Shown here: one piece after another, positions 1 to 5,209 of the stretch
How the letters are laid out: each line of letters starts with the position of its first letter
Numbering within the stretch: position 1 is the first letter of the stretch
DNA from: Pseudomonadota bacterium
Lineage (GTDB): Bacteria; Pseudomonadota; Gammaproteobacteria; Burkholderiales; Burkholderiaceae_D
Direction of reading: 5' to 3'
NCBI GenBank assembly: GCA_023389425.1
Contig: JAEWEK010000181.1
Span: forward strand, 1-5,592
DNA: 5,592 nucleotides
Made by a program: the position numbers and the translations under genes
The notes under the pieces: model-generated
What the model was told of the DNA's origin: nothing
The model's database searches: none
Seen by the model: the letters and a program-made list of their open reading frames with translations, nothing else

Positions 1-414
1 GTGCTGGCGCGCCAGCAGCCACTGGGCTTCGGCAAAGCCGGCGCGCGCGGCGTCTTCCAGCGCGCGGGCGGCGCGGTCGCGCACGGCCGGGCGCGGCGGC
101 CCGGGCTGGGCCAGCACCAGCTGCGCATAGACCAGTGCCGCACGGGCGCTGCCATCGTCCCAGGCCCGCGCGTACCAGGCGGCAACCGGACGCTGGCTCT
201 GCTGCGCCAGCTCGAGCGGAATATGACTCCCTATCAGTTGCCAGGCCTCGGCACACTCTTGCTGCGCGGCACGATCAAGCCAGTGCAGGGCCGTGGGCAG
301 GCTCTTGGGTAGGCCGGCGCTCCCGAACAGGTACAACTTGCCCAGTGCCAACTGCGCACCAACGCGGCCGGCACGCGCACTGCGGATCACCGCAAGTTCC
401 TCACGATTAGCCAT
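1..414 (-). CDS. Sel1/TPR-like repeat protein, N-terminal part (runs off the left edge)
   Basis: Reading the minus strand from the ATG at 414 gives 138 uninterrupted codons to the window edge, beginning MANREELAVIRSARAGRVGA. Residues about 18-60 (GAQLALGKLYLFGSAGLPKS, then ALHWLDRAAQQECAEAW) fit a Sel1-like helical repeat: small residues at fixed spacing, LG..Y..G, then A..W...AA. Residues about 77-138 hold a second, looser unit ending ALEDAARAGFAEAQWLLARQ, also Sel1-like. Such alpha-solenoid repeats usually mediate protein-protein contacts; the partner cannot be told from sequence. No signal peptide or membrane segment is visible, so a cytoplasmic protein is likely. The ATG at 414 is chosen because the ATG five bases upstream (419) meets a stop after a few codons and no other start is in frame nearby. 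The ribosome site is weak (GAGCTG region). The gene is divergent from porin 1. The total length and C-terminus are not visible. Confidence 0.8.
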   Translation of the reverse strand, partial: MANREELAVIRSARAGRVGAQLALGKLYLFGSAGLPKSLPTALHWLDRAAQQECAEAWQLIGSHIPLELAQQSQRPVAAWYARAWDDGSARAALVYAQLVLAQPGPPRPAVRDRAARALEDAARAGFAEAQWLLARQH

Positions 415-458
415 CGCATCAGCTCGGTTTAGTGTCTGTGGGAAACCCGCCGGACACG

Positions 459-476
459 CGGATTTAACAAAATCCG
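459..476. repeat. Perfect 7-bp inverted repeat, 4-base spacer
   Basis: CGGATTT at 459-465 is followed by AACA and then AAATCCG at 470-476, a perfect 7+7 palindrome. It lies 45 bases upstream of the Sel1-like start codon, so it sits where an operator or a 5'-UTR hairpin of that minus-strand gene could be. No T tract follows on either strand, so it is not an obvious terminator. The role is unknown. Confidence 0.6.
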
Positions 477-482
477 GGATGC

Positions 483-557
483 CGCGGCGGCCGTCTTTGG
501 ATGGGCCAAAGTCTAAGCCCGGCGCCGCCGCGATTCGATTCGAACCCTGCCGGGCTT
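483..557. repeat. Interleaved long-range inverted repeats
   Basis: Two perfect 9-bp inverted repeats interlock. CGCGGCGGC (483-491) pairs with GCCGCCGCG (524-532), and AAGCCCGGC (515-523) pairs with GCCGGGCTT (549-557). The second arm of the first repeat lies inside the loop of the second, so the pairings together would form a pseudoknot, or else be alternatives. A third hairpin, CTTTGG (495-500), loop ATGGG, CCAAAG (506-511), nests inside the first. The arms are GC-rich, and chance pairing is easier in such DNA. No promoter or T tract defines a transcript, so this is recorded as a structural feature only. Confidence 0.5.
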
Positions 558-697
558 GATTTCGCACAAACTCCAGGGCGGTGTGCGCGGCGTTCGCGCA
601 AGCGCCAAACGGCCCCGAACTGCACGAAAAAGAGGCGCATCCGCCCCGTTTCGGTCCATCCGCGCGTTTCGAAAATACAACAGCACAATTCGTTTTA

Positions 698-733
698 TTG
701 GCTTTCCACCAAGGCGGCAGGCCATAATTGACA
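698..733 (+). promoter_or_regulatory. Probable porin 1 promoter
   Basis: The AT-rich stretch upstream of porin 1 contains TTGGCT (698-703) and, 19 bases on, CATAAT (723-728), a 5/6 match to the -10 consensus. This would start transcription near 735 and leave a leader of about 113 bases. The -10 overlaps a perfect -35 hexamer, TTGACA (728-733), but no good -10 follows that at 16-18 bases (GCGCTG at 17), so its use is doubtful. Both readings are sequence matches only; the first is slightly preferred for its -10, although 19 bases is a long spacer. Confidence 0.4.
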
Positions 734-755
734 AATCCGACAATCTTGATGCGCT

Positions 756-800
756 GGGCATTTAAGGTGCAGACACCAAGCGTGCAGTCACCGGATGCCC
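756..800 (+). promoter_or_regulatory. Foldable element in the porin 1 leader (three-way junction)
   Basis: GGGCATTT (756-763) can pair with GGATGCCC (793-800): six Watson-Crick pairs and two G-U pairs. The enclosed 29 bases hold an imperfect direct repeat, GTGCAGACACC (767-777) and GTGCAGTCACC (782-792), offset by 15. Each copy forms its own small hairpin: GGTG-CAGA-CACC (766-777) and GTG-CAGT-CAC (782-791). Together they make a three-way junction upstream of the ribosome site. The inner stems are short, so stability is uncertain. It could instead be a pair of protein-binding half sites in DNA. Confidence 0.35.
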
Positions 801-847
801 TAATGCACAGAGGATTACCGCTTTTTTCTTAACAAGGACACGAATAC

Positions 848-1909
848 ATGAAAAAATCACTGATGGCACTGGCCTTCCTGGGCGCGTTCGCCGGTGTGGC
901 ACAAGCACAGACCGCAGTGCAGATCTACGGCAACCTGGACGTTGGCGTGACCAAGGATACCGACAAGACCCTGAGCATCGGCAAGCGCGCCGCCAACACC
1001 CTGGGCTTCAAGGGCACCGAAGATCTGGGCAATGGCCTGAAGGCACTGTTCCAACTGGAAATCCGTTACGAGCCGGACACCGGCACCGTCGAGTCGAACT
1101 CGCGCCCGCTGTTCCAGGGCCAGAGCCGCGTCGGCCTGCAGGGTGACTTCGGTATGGTCCGCCTGGGCCGCGGCCTGACCCCGATGCAGGAAACCGTCGG
1201 CGCCTTCGAGCCGTGGCACGGCCTGCCGACCACCGCCGGTTTCTACACCGACGTCGAAGTCGCCGGCTACACCTCGCAGCCGCTGGATCCGGCTGGCTCG
1301 TCGAACAACCGCTGGTCGAACGCGTTCTGGTACAACAGCCCGGCCAACCTGTGGGGCGGCTTCCAGATCAACGCTGCCGTGGCAACCAAGGAAGCCAACG
1401 GCGGCGCGGCCATCGTCGGCAACGGCACCGCCACCGCACCGCAATACACGGCCAATGCGGAAGCCACCGTCAACCCGTACTCGGTCTCGGCCACCTACAA
1501 CAACGGCCCACTGAGCGCGATGGCCGCCTACGAGCGCAATGCTGTCGAGACCAAGTTCTGGACCCTGGGCGGCGCGATCATGGCTACCCCGGACCTGAAG
1601 CTGATGGCAACCTACGCTCGCCAGGACCAGGGCCACACCTTCACCTTCAACCCGCGCACCAAGGCATGGGTGCTGGGCGCGCAGTACAGCGTCGGCCCGG
1701 GCAAGGTGCTGGCTGGTTTCGGCATGAAGAACCCGGACGGCGCACCGAAGACCAAGCAGTTCTCGCTGGGCTACGAGTACAGCCTGTCGAAGCGTACCTA
1801 CCTGTACGTGGACGCATCGCGCAAGAAAGGCATCACCGGCGCGGCGCACACCCTGCTCAATCCGCAGACCTCCAACCACTACGACGTGGGCATGAACCAC
1901 TCGTTCTAA
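848..1909 (+). CDS. Outer-membrane general porin (Gram-negative porin_4 type), porin 1
   Basis: This 353-residue protein is a trimeric-type beta-barrel porin that lets small hydrophilic solutes cross the outer membrane. Residues 1-20 form a signal peptide (KK, a hydrophobic core, AQA cleavage site), giving a mature start at QTAVQIYGNLDVGV, the usual first strand of this family. LGFKGTEDLGNGLKALFQLE (52-71) is the conserved second hairpin. Residues about 104-160 cover the strand LGRGL and the likely constriction loop L3. YSLSKRTYLY (311-320) and the terminal YDVGMNHSF with a final Phe are the conserved penultimate strand and the outer-membrane assembly (BAM) signal. No cysteine is present. Length is normal for the family. 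AAGGA at 834-838, nine bases before the ATG, supports the start. Leucine codons are nearly all CTG, more uniform than in porin 2, consistent with strong expression. The gene is monocistronic, closed by hairpins. The substrate cannot be inferred. Confidence 0.95.
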   Translation: MKKSLMALAFLGAFAGVAQAQTAVQIYGNLDVGVTKDTDKTLSIGKRAANTLGFKGTEDLGNGLKALFQLEIRYEPDTGTVESNSRPLFQGQSRVGLQGDFGMVRLGRGLTPMQETVGAFEPWHGLPTTAGFYTDVEVAGYTSQPLDPAGSSNNRWSNAFWYNSPANLWGGFQINAAVATKEANGGAAIVGNGTATAPQYTANAEATVNPYSVSATYNNGPLSAMAAYERNAVETKFWTLGGAIMATPDLKLMATYARQDQGHTFTFNPRTKAWVLGAQYSVGPGKVLAGFGMKNPDGAPKTKQFSLGYEYSLSKRTYLYVDASRKKGITGAAHTLLNPQTSNHYDVGMNHSF

Positions 1910-1918
1910 GTTGAGACC

Positions 1919-1939
1919 GCCGGGGGCCGAGCCTCCGGC
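1919..1939 (+). other. Hairpin just after the porin 1 stop codon
   Basis: GCCGGGGGC (1919-1927) pairs with GCCTCCGGC (1931-1939) around the loop CGA: nine pairs including one G-U. It starts nine bases after the stop codon and lacks a T tract. It precedes the main terminator hairpin by 14 bases. It may protect the porin mRNA 3' end or help termination. Confidence 0.6.
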
Positions 1940-1953
1940 AACGCAGTACACCG

Positions 1954-1995
1954 CAAGGGCGGGCACGGGAAACCGTGCCCGCCCTTGGCGTTTCT
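1954..1995 (+). terminator. Rho-independent terminator of porin 1
   Basis: CAAGGGCGGGCACGG (1954-1968) pairs perfectly with 1973-1987 around a GAAA tetraloop (1969-1972), a 15-bp stem. It is followed by GCG and TTTCT (1991-1995), a weak T tract offset by three bases. Position and stem strength make termination the best reading. The imperfect T tract leaves the efficiency uncertain. Confidence 0.85.
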
Positions 1996-2012
1996 AAGCC
2001 CTGTGTGATTTG

Positions 2013-2051
2013 CGCAACCAGCTTGCGGGCTGGTGCGAATTGTCGAGACAA
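2013..2051 (+). promoter_or_regulatory. Hairpin and small palindrome upstream of porin 2
   Basis: CGC at 2013-2015 and ACCAGC at 2017-2022 pair with GCTGGTGCG (2029-2037), nine pairs with one bulged A and a six-base loop. Directly after it, TTGTC-GA-GACAA (2040-2051) is a short palindrome of operator-like shape. They lie 64-102 bases before the porin 2 start. No convincing -35/-10 pair was found here, so the promoter of porin 2 remains unplaced. The binding factor, if any, is unknown. Confidence 0.35.
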
Positions 2052-2114
2052 GCTGCTGACGCTGCTCAAACAGGGCACGCGGCAGTTCCACTTGAACGCA
2101 TTTCGGGAGATGCC

Positions 2115-3386
2115 ATGAAACAGATTGCCCTCGCCGCCCTGCTGGGCGCCGGCTGCAGCGGCGCCGCGCTGGCCCAGACCAATGTCCAGATCTACGGCAT
2201 CGCCGATGCCGCCGTCATGTGGCAGCGCGGCGGCACCACCAAGATCATCAGCGGCGGCGCCGACGGCTCGCGCCTCGGCTTTCGCGGCAGCGAGGAGCTG
2301 GGCGGCGGCTACAAGGCCGTGTTCAACGTCGAGGCCCGGATCGAACTCGATACCGGCCTGCAGTACCCCACCATCCTCAACGACAACCAGGGCTTCTACC
2401 TGACCCGCGGCATGGACGCGCTGCCGCCGGCAGTGCTGCAGGCAGTGCGCAGCGCCACCCAGCCGCCCGGCGGCCCGGCCGTCAACCCGCAGAAGGCACT
2501 GTTCGACCGCACCTCGATGGTGGGCATGATCACGCCCTACGGCGCCGTCCTGCTGGGGCGGCTGTACACGCCGGAATACGAAGTCTTCGCCGCCGCCGAC
2601 ACCTTCGAGGCCGGCACCGCCGGCACCTGGGGCGGCATCCTGTACGGCACCGGCGGCTACTCGGTGATCCCGTCCGACATCCGCTCCTCGCGCTCGGTCG
2701 AGTACCGGCTGGCGCACCCGAGCGGCTTCGGCGCCGTGCTGATGGCCTCGGCCAAGGGCTCGGGCTACCTCGAGCGCTACAACAAATTCTTCGGCGCCAA
2801 CCTCACCTACAAGAACCGGGGCTGGGACCTCGGCTTCGGCTACAACCGCGGCTACGACCAGCAAGATGCGCCCAGCCTGCGCACCGCCACCGCCGGCGGC
2901 TCGTACAGCTGGGGCGACTACAAAATCTTTGCCGGCGTGCACTACGAGCGCAATACCAATTCGCCGCTGATGCAGGACTATATCGTCGGCTGGGACAGCC
3001 AGATCGCGCCGCAGCTGGCCCCGCTCGGCCCGGCCGTGGCCGGCTTCCTGCGCAATGTCTTTATCAGCAATATCTTCGCCAACACGGAGCAGAATGCCAT
3101 CAGCGCCCAGGTCGGCGTCCAGTACCGCTACGGGCCGGGCAAGATCCTGGCCTCGGTCGCGCACCAGAACGACCGCAGCTCGGGCGATTCGGACGCCACC
3201 CAGTTCGCGCTCGGCTACGACTATGTCGTGTCGCGCCGCACCGACCTGTACCTGGTCGGCGCCTTCATCCGCAACCAGAAGTGGGGCCAGTTCTCGCCCG
3301 CCAGCGGCGGCGCCCCGGGCGGCTTCACGCCCAACAAGGGCGACGACGGCGCGGCCTTGCAAGTGGGCATCCGGCACCGCTTCTGA
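2115..3386 (+). CDS. Outer-membrane general porin (Gram-negative porin_4 type), porin 2, long form
   Basis: This 423-residue paralogue of porin 1 is a predicted outer-membrane diffusion channel. The ATG at 2115 is preferred over a TTG 105 bases upstream because it gives a proper signal peptide (residues 1-20, cleavage ALA/QTNVQIYG) and has GGAG at 2106-2109 five bases before it. Shared landmarks with porin 1 are VQIYG at mature strand 1, LGFRGSEELGGGYKAVFNVE (54-73), YRYGPGKILA (337-346), FALGYDYVVSRRTDLYLVGA (364-383) and the terminal VGIRHRF with final Phe. The protein is about 70 residues longer than porin 1. Extra segments lie near residues 84-128 (rich in Pro and Ala) and 282-325 (including the hydrophobic stretch GPAVAGFLRNVFISNIF), by position likely extracellular loops. 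Leucine codons mix CTC and CTG, unlike porin 1. The gene stands alone between two terminators. The substrate is unknown. Confidence 0.93.
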   Translation: MKQIALAALLGAGCSGAALAQTNVQIYGIADAAVMWQRGGTTKIISGGADGSRLGFRGSEELGGGYKAVFNVEARIELDTGLQYPTILNDNQGFYLTRGMDALPPAVLQAVRSATQPPGGPAVNPQKALFDRTSMVGMITPYGAVLLGRLYTPEYEVFAAADTFEAGTAGTWGGILYGTGGYSVIPSDIRSSRSVEYRLAHPSGFGAVLMASAKGSGYLERYNKFFGANLTYKNRGWDLGFGYNRGYDQQDAPSLRTATAGGSYSWGDYKIFAGVHYERNTNSPLMQDYIVGWDSQIAPQLAPLGPAVAGFLRNVFISNIFANTEQNAISAQVGVQYRYGPGKILASVAHQNDRSSGDSDATQFALGYDYVVSRRTDLYLVGAFIRNQKWGQFSPASGGAPGGFTPNKGDDGAALQVGIRHRF

Positions 3387-3392
3387 GCCGGC

Positions 3393-3421
3393 GGCGCAGG
3401 CTTTCCTCTGCGCCATTTTTT
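3393..3421 (+). terminator. Rho-independent terminator of porin 2
   Basis: GGCGCAG (3393-3399) pairs with CTGCGCC (3408-3414), a perfect 7-bp GC-rich stem with an eight-base loop. An A and six Ts (3416-3421) follow at once. It begins six bases after the porin 2 stop codon. This is a textbook intrinsic terminator and separates porin 2 from the DUF484-xerC unit. Confidence 0.92.
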
Positions 3422-3446
3422 CTACCCGCCGGACGCAGGCAGTCGG

Positions 3447-3478
3447 TTAGAATTGCGGACACCTACTATTTGCCGCAA
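3447..3478 (+). promoter_or_regulatory. Possible promoter and leader hairpin of DUF484-xerC
   Basis: TAGAAT (3448-3453) and TACTAT (3464-3469) both resemble -10 boxes, but neither has a good -35 at normal spacing. TTGCGG (3453-3458) and CCGCAA (3473-3478) form a 6-bp inverted repeat ending five bases before the ATG at 3484. No Shine-Dalgarno sequence is visible there. A promoter must lie in this gap if the terminator at 3393-3421 works, but its exact position is not settled. Confidence 0.35.
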
Positions 3479-3483
3479 ATCCA

Positions 3484-4146
3484 ATGACCGCACCACTGGA
3501 CGCTCACGCCGTCGCCCAATACCTGGCCGACCACCCGCACTTTTTCGACGACTATGCCGGCCTGCTGGGCGAAGTGCGGCTGGCCAGCCCGGTGACCGGG
3601 CGCGCCGTCTCGCTGCAGGAACGGCAGATGGAAGTCATGCGCGACAAATACCGCACGCTGGAGCTGCGCCTGGCCGAACTGGTGCGCGTGGCGCAGGACA
3701 ACGCCGCCATCGCCAACCGCTTCCATGCCTGGAACCAGATCCTGCTCAAGTCGCGCGACCACGACAGCCTGCCACGTGCGCTGGTCGACGGCCTGGCCAG
3801 CCAGTTCAATGTGCCGCACGCGACCCTGCGCCTGTGGGACACGAGGCCGGAATACGGCGCCGCCTGGTTCACCGAAGGCGTGTCGGACGACGCCCGCATC
3901 TTCGCCGGCAGCCTGCGCGCGCCCTACTGCGGCCTGAACAAGGACTTCGAGGCCGTGCGCTGGCTCGGCGACGCGGGAGACATCCGCTCGGTCGTGATCC
4001 TGCCGCTGGCCAAGGGCGACGCCACCTTCGGCCTGCTGATCCTCGGCTCGCCCGACCCCGACCGTTTCAGCGCGCAGATGGGCACCGACTTCCTGGTCCA
4101 CATCGGCGAAACCGCCAGCGCCGCGCTGGCGCCGCTCGTGGCCTGA
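3484..4146 (+). CDS. DUF484 family protein (YigA-like), partner gene of xerC
   Basis: This 220-residue cytoplasmic protein matches the DUF484 pattern throughout. Residues 10-50 carry VAQYLADHPHFFDDYAGLL and GRAVSLQERQ, the family hallmark. Residues about 44-75 are heptad-like and probably a coiled coil (ERQMEVMRDKYRTLELRLAE). Residues about 90-215 look like a GAF-type fold, with LRLWD (115-119), VVILPLAKGDATFGLLILGS (170-189) and the conserved DPDRF...MGTDFL (191-204). The biochemical role of the family is not established; GAF-like folds often bind small ligands, but no ligand can be named here. In E. coli the related yigA lies immediately before xerC, and the same order is seen here, with the stop codon one base before the xerC ATG. 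No Shine-Dalgarno sequence precedes the start at 3484, but the N-terminus fits the family. Confidence 0.92.
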   Translation: MTAPLDAHAVAQYLADHPHFFDDYAGLLGEVRLASPVTGRAVSLQERQMEVMRDKYRTLELRLAELVRVAQDNAAIANRFHAWNQILLKSRDHDSLPRALVDGLASQFNVPHATLRLWDTRPEYGAAWFTEGVSDDARIFAGSLRAPYCGLNKDFEAVRWLGDAGDIRSVVILPLAKGDATFGLLILGSPDPDRFSAQMGTDFLVHIGETASAALAPLVA

Positions 4147-4147
4147 G

Positions 4148-5089
4148 ATGGACACGCCCGCGGGCCAGCCGGACTGGGTACAGCGCTACCTGGAGGAGCT
4201 GGCCACGCAGCGCAAGCTGTCCGCGCACACGGTGGCGGCCTACCGCCGCGACCTGGCCCAGCTGGCCGCCCTGGCCGGCCACCATGACTGGCCCCGCCTG
4301 ACCCACTTCGACATCCGCCGCTACGCCGCCAGGCTGCACGCCGGCGGCCAGGAGCCGCGTTCGATCGCGCGCAAGCTGTCCGCCTGGCGCGGCTTCTTCG
4401 ACTGGCTGGCGCCGCGCGCCCCGCTGGCCGCCAATCCCGTGCAGGGCGTGCGCGCGCCCAAGCGCGCCAAGACCCTGCCCAAGGCCTTGTCGGTCGACGC
4501 CGCCGTACACCTGATGGAAGCGGGCTGGCAGCCCCATCCGGAGCCATTCGAGCTGTGCAACCGCGCCATGTTCGAACTGCTGTATTCGAGCGGCTTGCGG
4601 GTGTCCGAGCTGGCCGGCCTCGACCTGGAATTCAGCGCCGCCGGCCGCGAGCGCGCCGCCTCGCCCGGCTGGCTGGACCGCGCCGCGCACGAAGTGGTGG
4701 TGACCGGCAAGGGCAACAAGCAACGCCGGGTGCCGGTCGGTACGCCGGCGCTGGCCGCGATCGAGGCCTGGCTGGCGGTGCGCCCGCCCGCCGCCGACGG
4801 CAGCGCCGCGCTGTTCCTGTCGGCGCGCGCCACCCGCATCTCGCCGCGCGTGGTGCAGCAGCGCCTGAAACAGCATGCGCTGCGCGCCGGCAGCCCGGTG
4901 CACGTGCACCCGCACGTGCTGCGCCATTCCTTCGCCTCGCATGTGCTGCAATCGTCGGGCGACCTGCGCGCGGTGCAGGAACTGCTCGGCCATGCCAGCA
5001 TCACCTCGACCCAGGTCTACACCGCCCTCGATTTCCAGCACCTGGCCGCCGTGTACGACCGCGCCCATCCGCGCGCCAAGCCGAAATAA
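4148..5089 (+). CDS. xerC: Tyrosine recombinase XerC
   Basis: XerC acts with XerD at dif to turn chromosome dimers into monomers at the division septum, with FtsK activating the exchange. The 313-residue protein is full length. Residues about 8-95 form the SAM-like DNA-binding domain (YLEELATQRKLSAHTVAAYR). Residues about 110-300 are the catalytic domain with every expected residue: Arg151 in SSGLRVSEL, Lys188 in TGKGNKQRRVPV, His256 and Arg259 in HVLRHSFASH, His282 in LGHASITSTQ, and the nucleophile Tyr291 in TQVYT. The tail LDFQHLAAVYDRAHPRA is typical of XerC rather than of phage or integron integrases, and the DUF484 gene one base upstream supports housekeeping XerC. The start at 4148 has no clear ribosome site, so translation is probably coupled to DUF484. 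A segment at about 160-182 between Arg151 and Lys188 is rich in Ala and Arg. No att-like repeats flank it. Confidence 0.96.
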   Translation: MDTPAGQPDWVQRYLEELATQRKLSAHTVAAYRRDLAQLAALAGHHDWPRLTHFDIRRYAARLHAGGQEPRSIARKLSAWRGFFDWLAPRAPLAANPVQGVRAPKRAKTLPKALSVDAAVHLMEAGWQPHPEPFELCNRAMFELLYSSGLRVSELAGLDLEFSAAGRERAASPGWLDRAAHEVVVTGKGNKQRRVPVGTPALAAIEAWLAVRPPAADGSAALFLSARATRISPRVVQQRLKQHALRAGSPVHVHPHVLRHSFASHVLQSSGDLRAVQELLGHASITSTQVYTALDFQHLAAVYDRAHPRAKPK

Positions 5090-5099
5090 GCCGATACGC

Positions 5100-5122
5100 T
5101 TGACCTGCATCAAGCTGATGCA
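5100..5122. promoter_or_regulatory. FNR/CRP-type site overlapping a 17-bp palindrome
   Basis: TTGACCTGCATCAA (5100-5113) matches the FNR/ANR/DNR consensus TTGAT-N4-ATCAA at 9 of 10 defined bases. It overlaps a second perfect inverted repeat, TGCATCA-AGC-TGATGCA (5106-5122). Both lie just after the xerC stop codon, about 97 bases before the GTPase start. The FNR-like centre is about 58-59 bases before the start predicted from CATAAT at 5153-5158, near the -61.5 spacing of class I activators. The palindrome could also form a hairpin in the xerC mRNA, but no T tract follows. Regulation by an FNR-family protein is an inference. Confidence 0.5.
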
Positions 5123-5129
5123 CGCTTCA

Positions 5130-5161
5130 TGGTGGGGTCGCGGGATTTGCGGCATAATCCC
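5130..5161 (+). promoter_or_regulatory. Probable promoter of the CobW/YjiA-family gene
   Basis: CATAAT (5153-5158) is a 5/6 match to the -10 consensus. The -35 position at 17 bases is TGGTGG (5130-5135), a poor match, as expected where an activator is needed. GGGATT (5142-5147) and AATCCC (5156-5161) form a perfect 6-bp inverted repeat with an eight-base spacer that covers the -10, so a repressor site is also possible. The leader to the ATG at 5210 would be about 45 bases. Confidence 0.45.
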
Positions 5162-5209
5162 CCGATTACCTTGGGCCCCGCACGGCCGCGACTGAACAGT
5201 TAGCGAAAC

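Larger units (their letters stand above)
415..847. other. Divergent intergenic region, 433 bp
   Basis: This gap separates the minus-strand Sel1-like gene from porin 1. No open frame in it has a recognisable protein, a credible ribosome site or coding-like composition, so I call no gene. The left half (about 450-600) is GC-rich and dense in perfect short inverted repeats at 459-476, 483-532, 495-511, 515-557 and 584-600. The stretch from about 664 to 735 is clearly more AT-rich and holds promoter-like hexamers facing porin 1. From about 735 to 847 lies the presumed porin leader, with a foldable element and a pyrimidine run (822-830) just before the ribosome site. A small RNA in the left half is conceivable, but no intrinsic terminator with a T tract supports it. 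Confidence 0.7.

Noticed and set aside
1..312. Open frame of 103 codons on the plus strand at the left edge
   Set aside because: It is antisense to the Sel1-like reading frame, which shows real repeat motifs; the plus-strand translation looks random.
531..550. tRNA T-loop-like string (GGTTCGAAT on the minus strand)
   Set aside because: The flanking bases do not form the required 5-bp T stem and no acceptor or anticodon arm could be found at the right spacing.
464..765. Several overlapping small open frames on both strands in the intergenic region
   Set aside because: None has a ribosome site, a recognisable motif, a signal peptide or coding-like codon bias; they overlap each other in different frames.
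857..1966. Long open frame (369 codons) on the minus strand antisense to porin 1
   Set aside because: It mirrors the codon structure of a clear porin gene; stop-free antisense frames are common in GC-rich DNA. Its translation shows no known motif and is rich in Ala, Val, Gly and Arg.
2071..2090. Sigma-54-like promoter (GGGCAC...) upstream of porin 2
   Set aside because: The -12 element TTGC is missing at the required spacing, so the match is not acceptable.
2115..2177. Lipoprotein signal for porin 2, because of a cysteine at residue 14
   Set aside because: The context GAGC has Gly where a lipobox needs Leu, Val or Ile at -3, and an ALA cleavage site before a typical porin strand 1 is a better fit.
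1857..3416. 519-codon open frame on the minus strand antisense to porin 2
   Set aside because: Its translation is low-complexity Ala/Gly/Val/Arg/Asp sequence, and it would start in the porin 2 terminator region. The plus-strand porin explains the region fully.
4148..5089. Phage or integron integrase marking a mobile element
   Set aside because: XerC-specific tail motifs, the coupled DUF484 gene, and the absence of att repeats, a neighbouring tRNA or cargo genes all point to the housekeeping recombinase.
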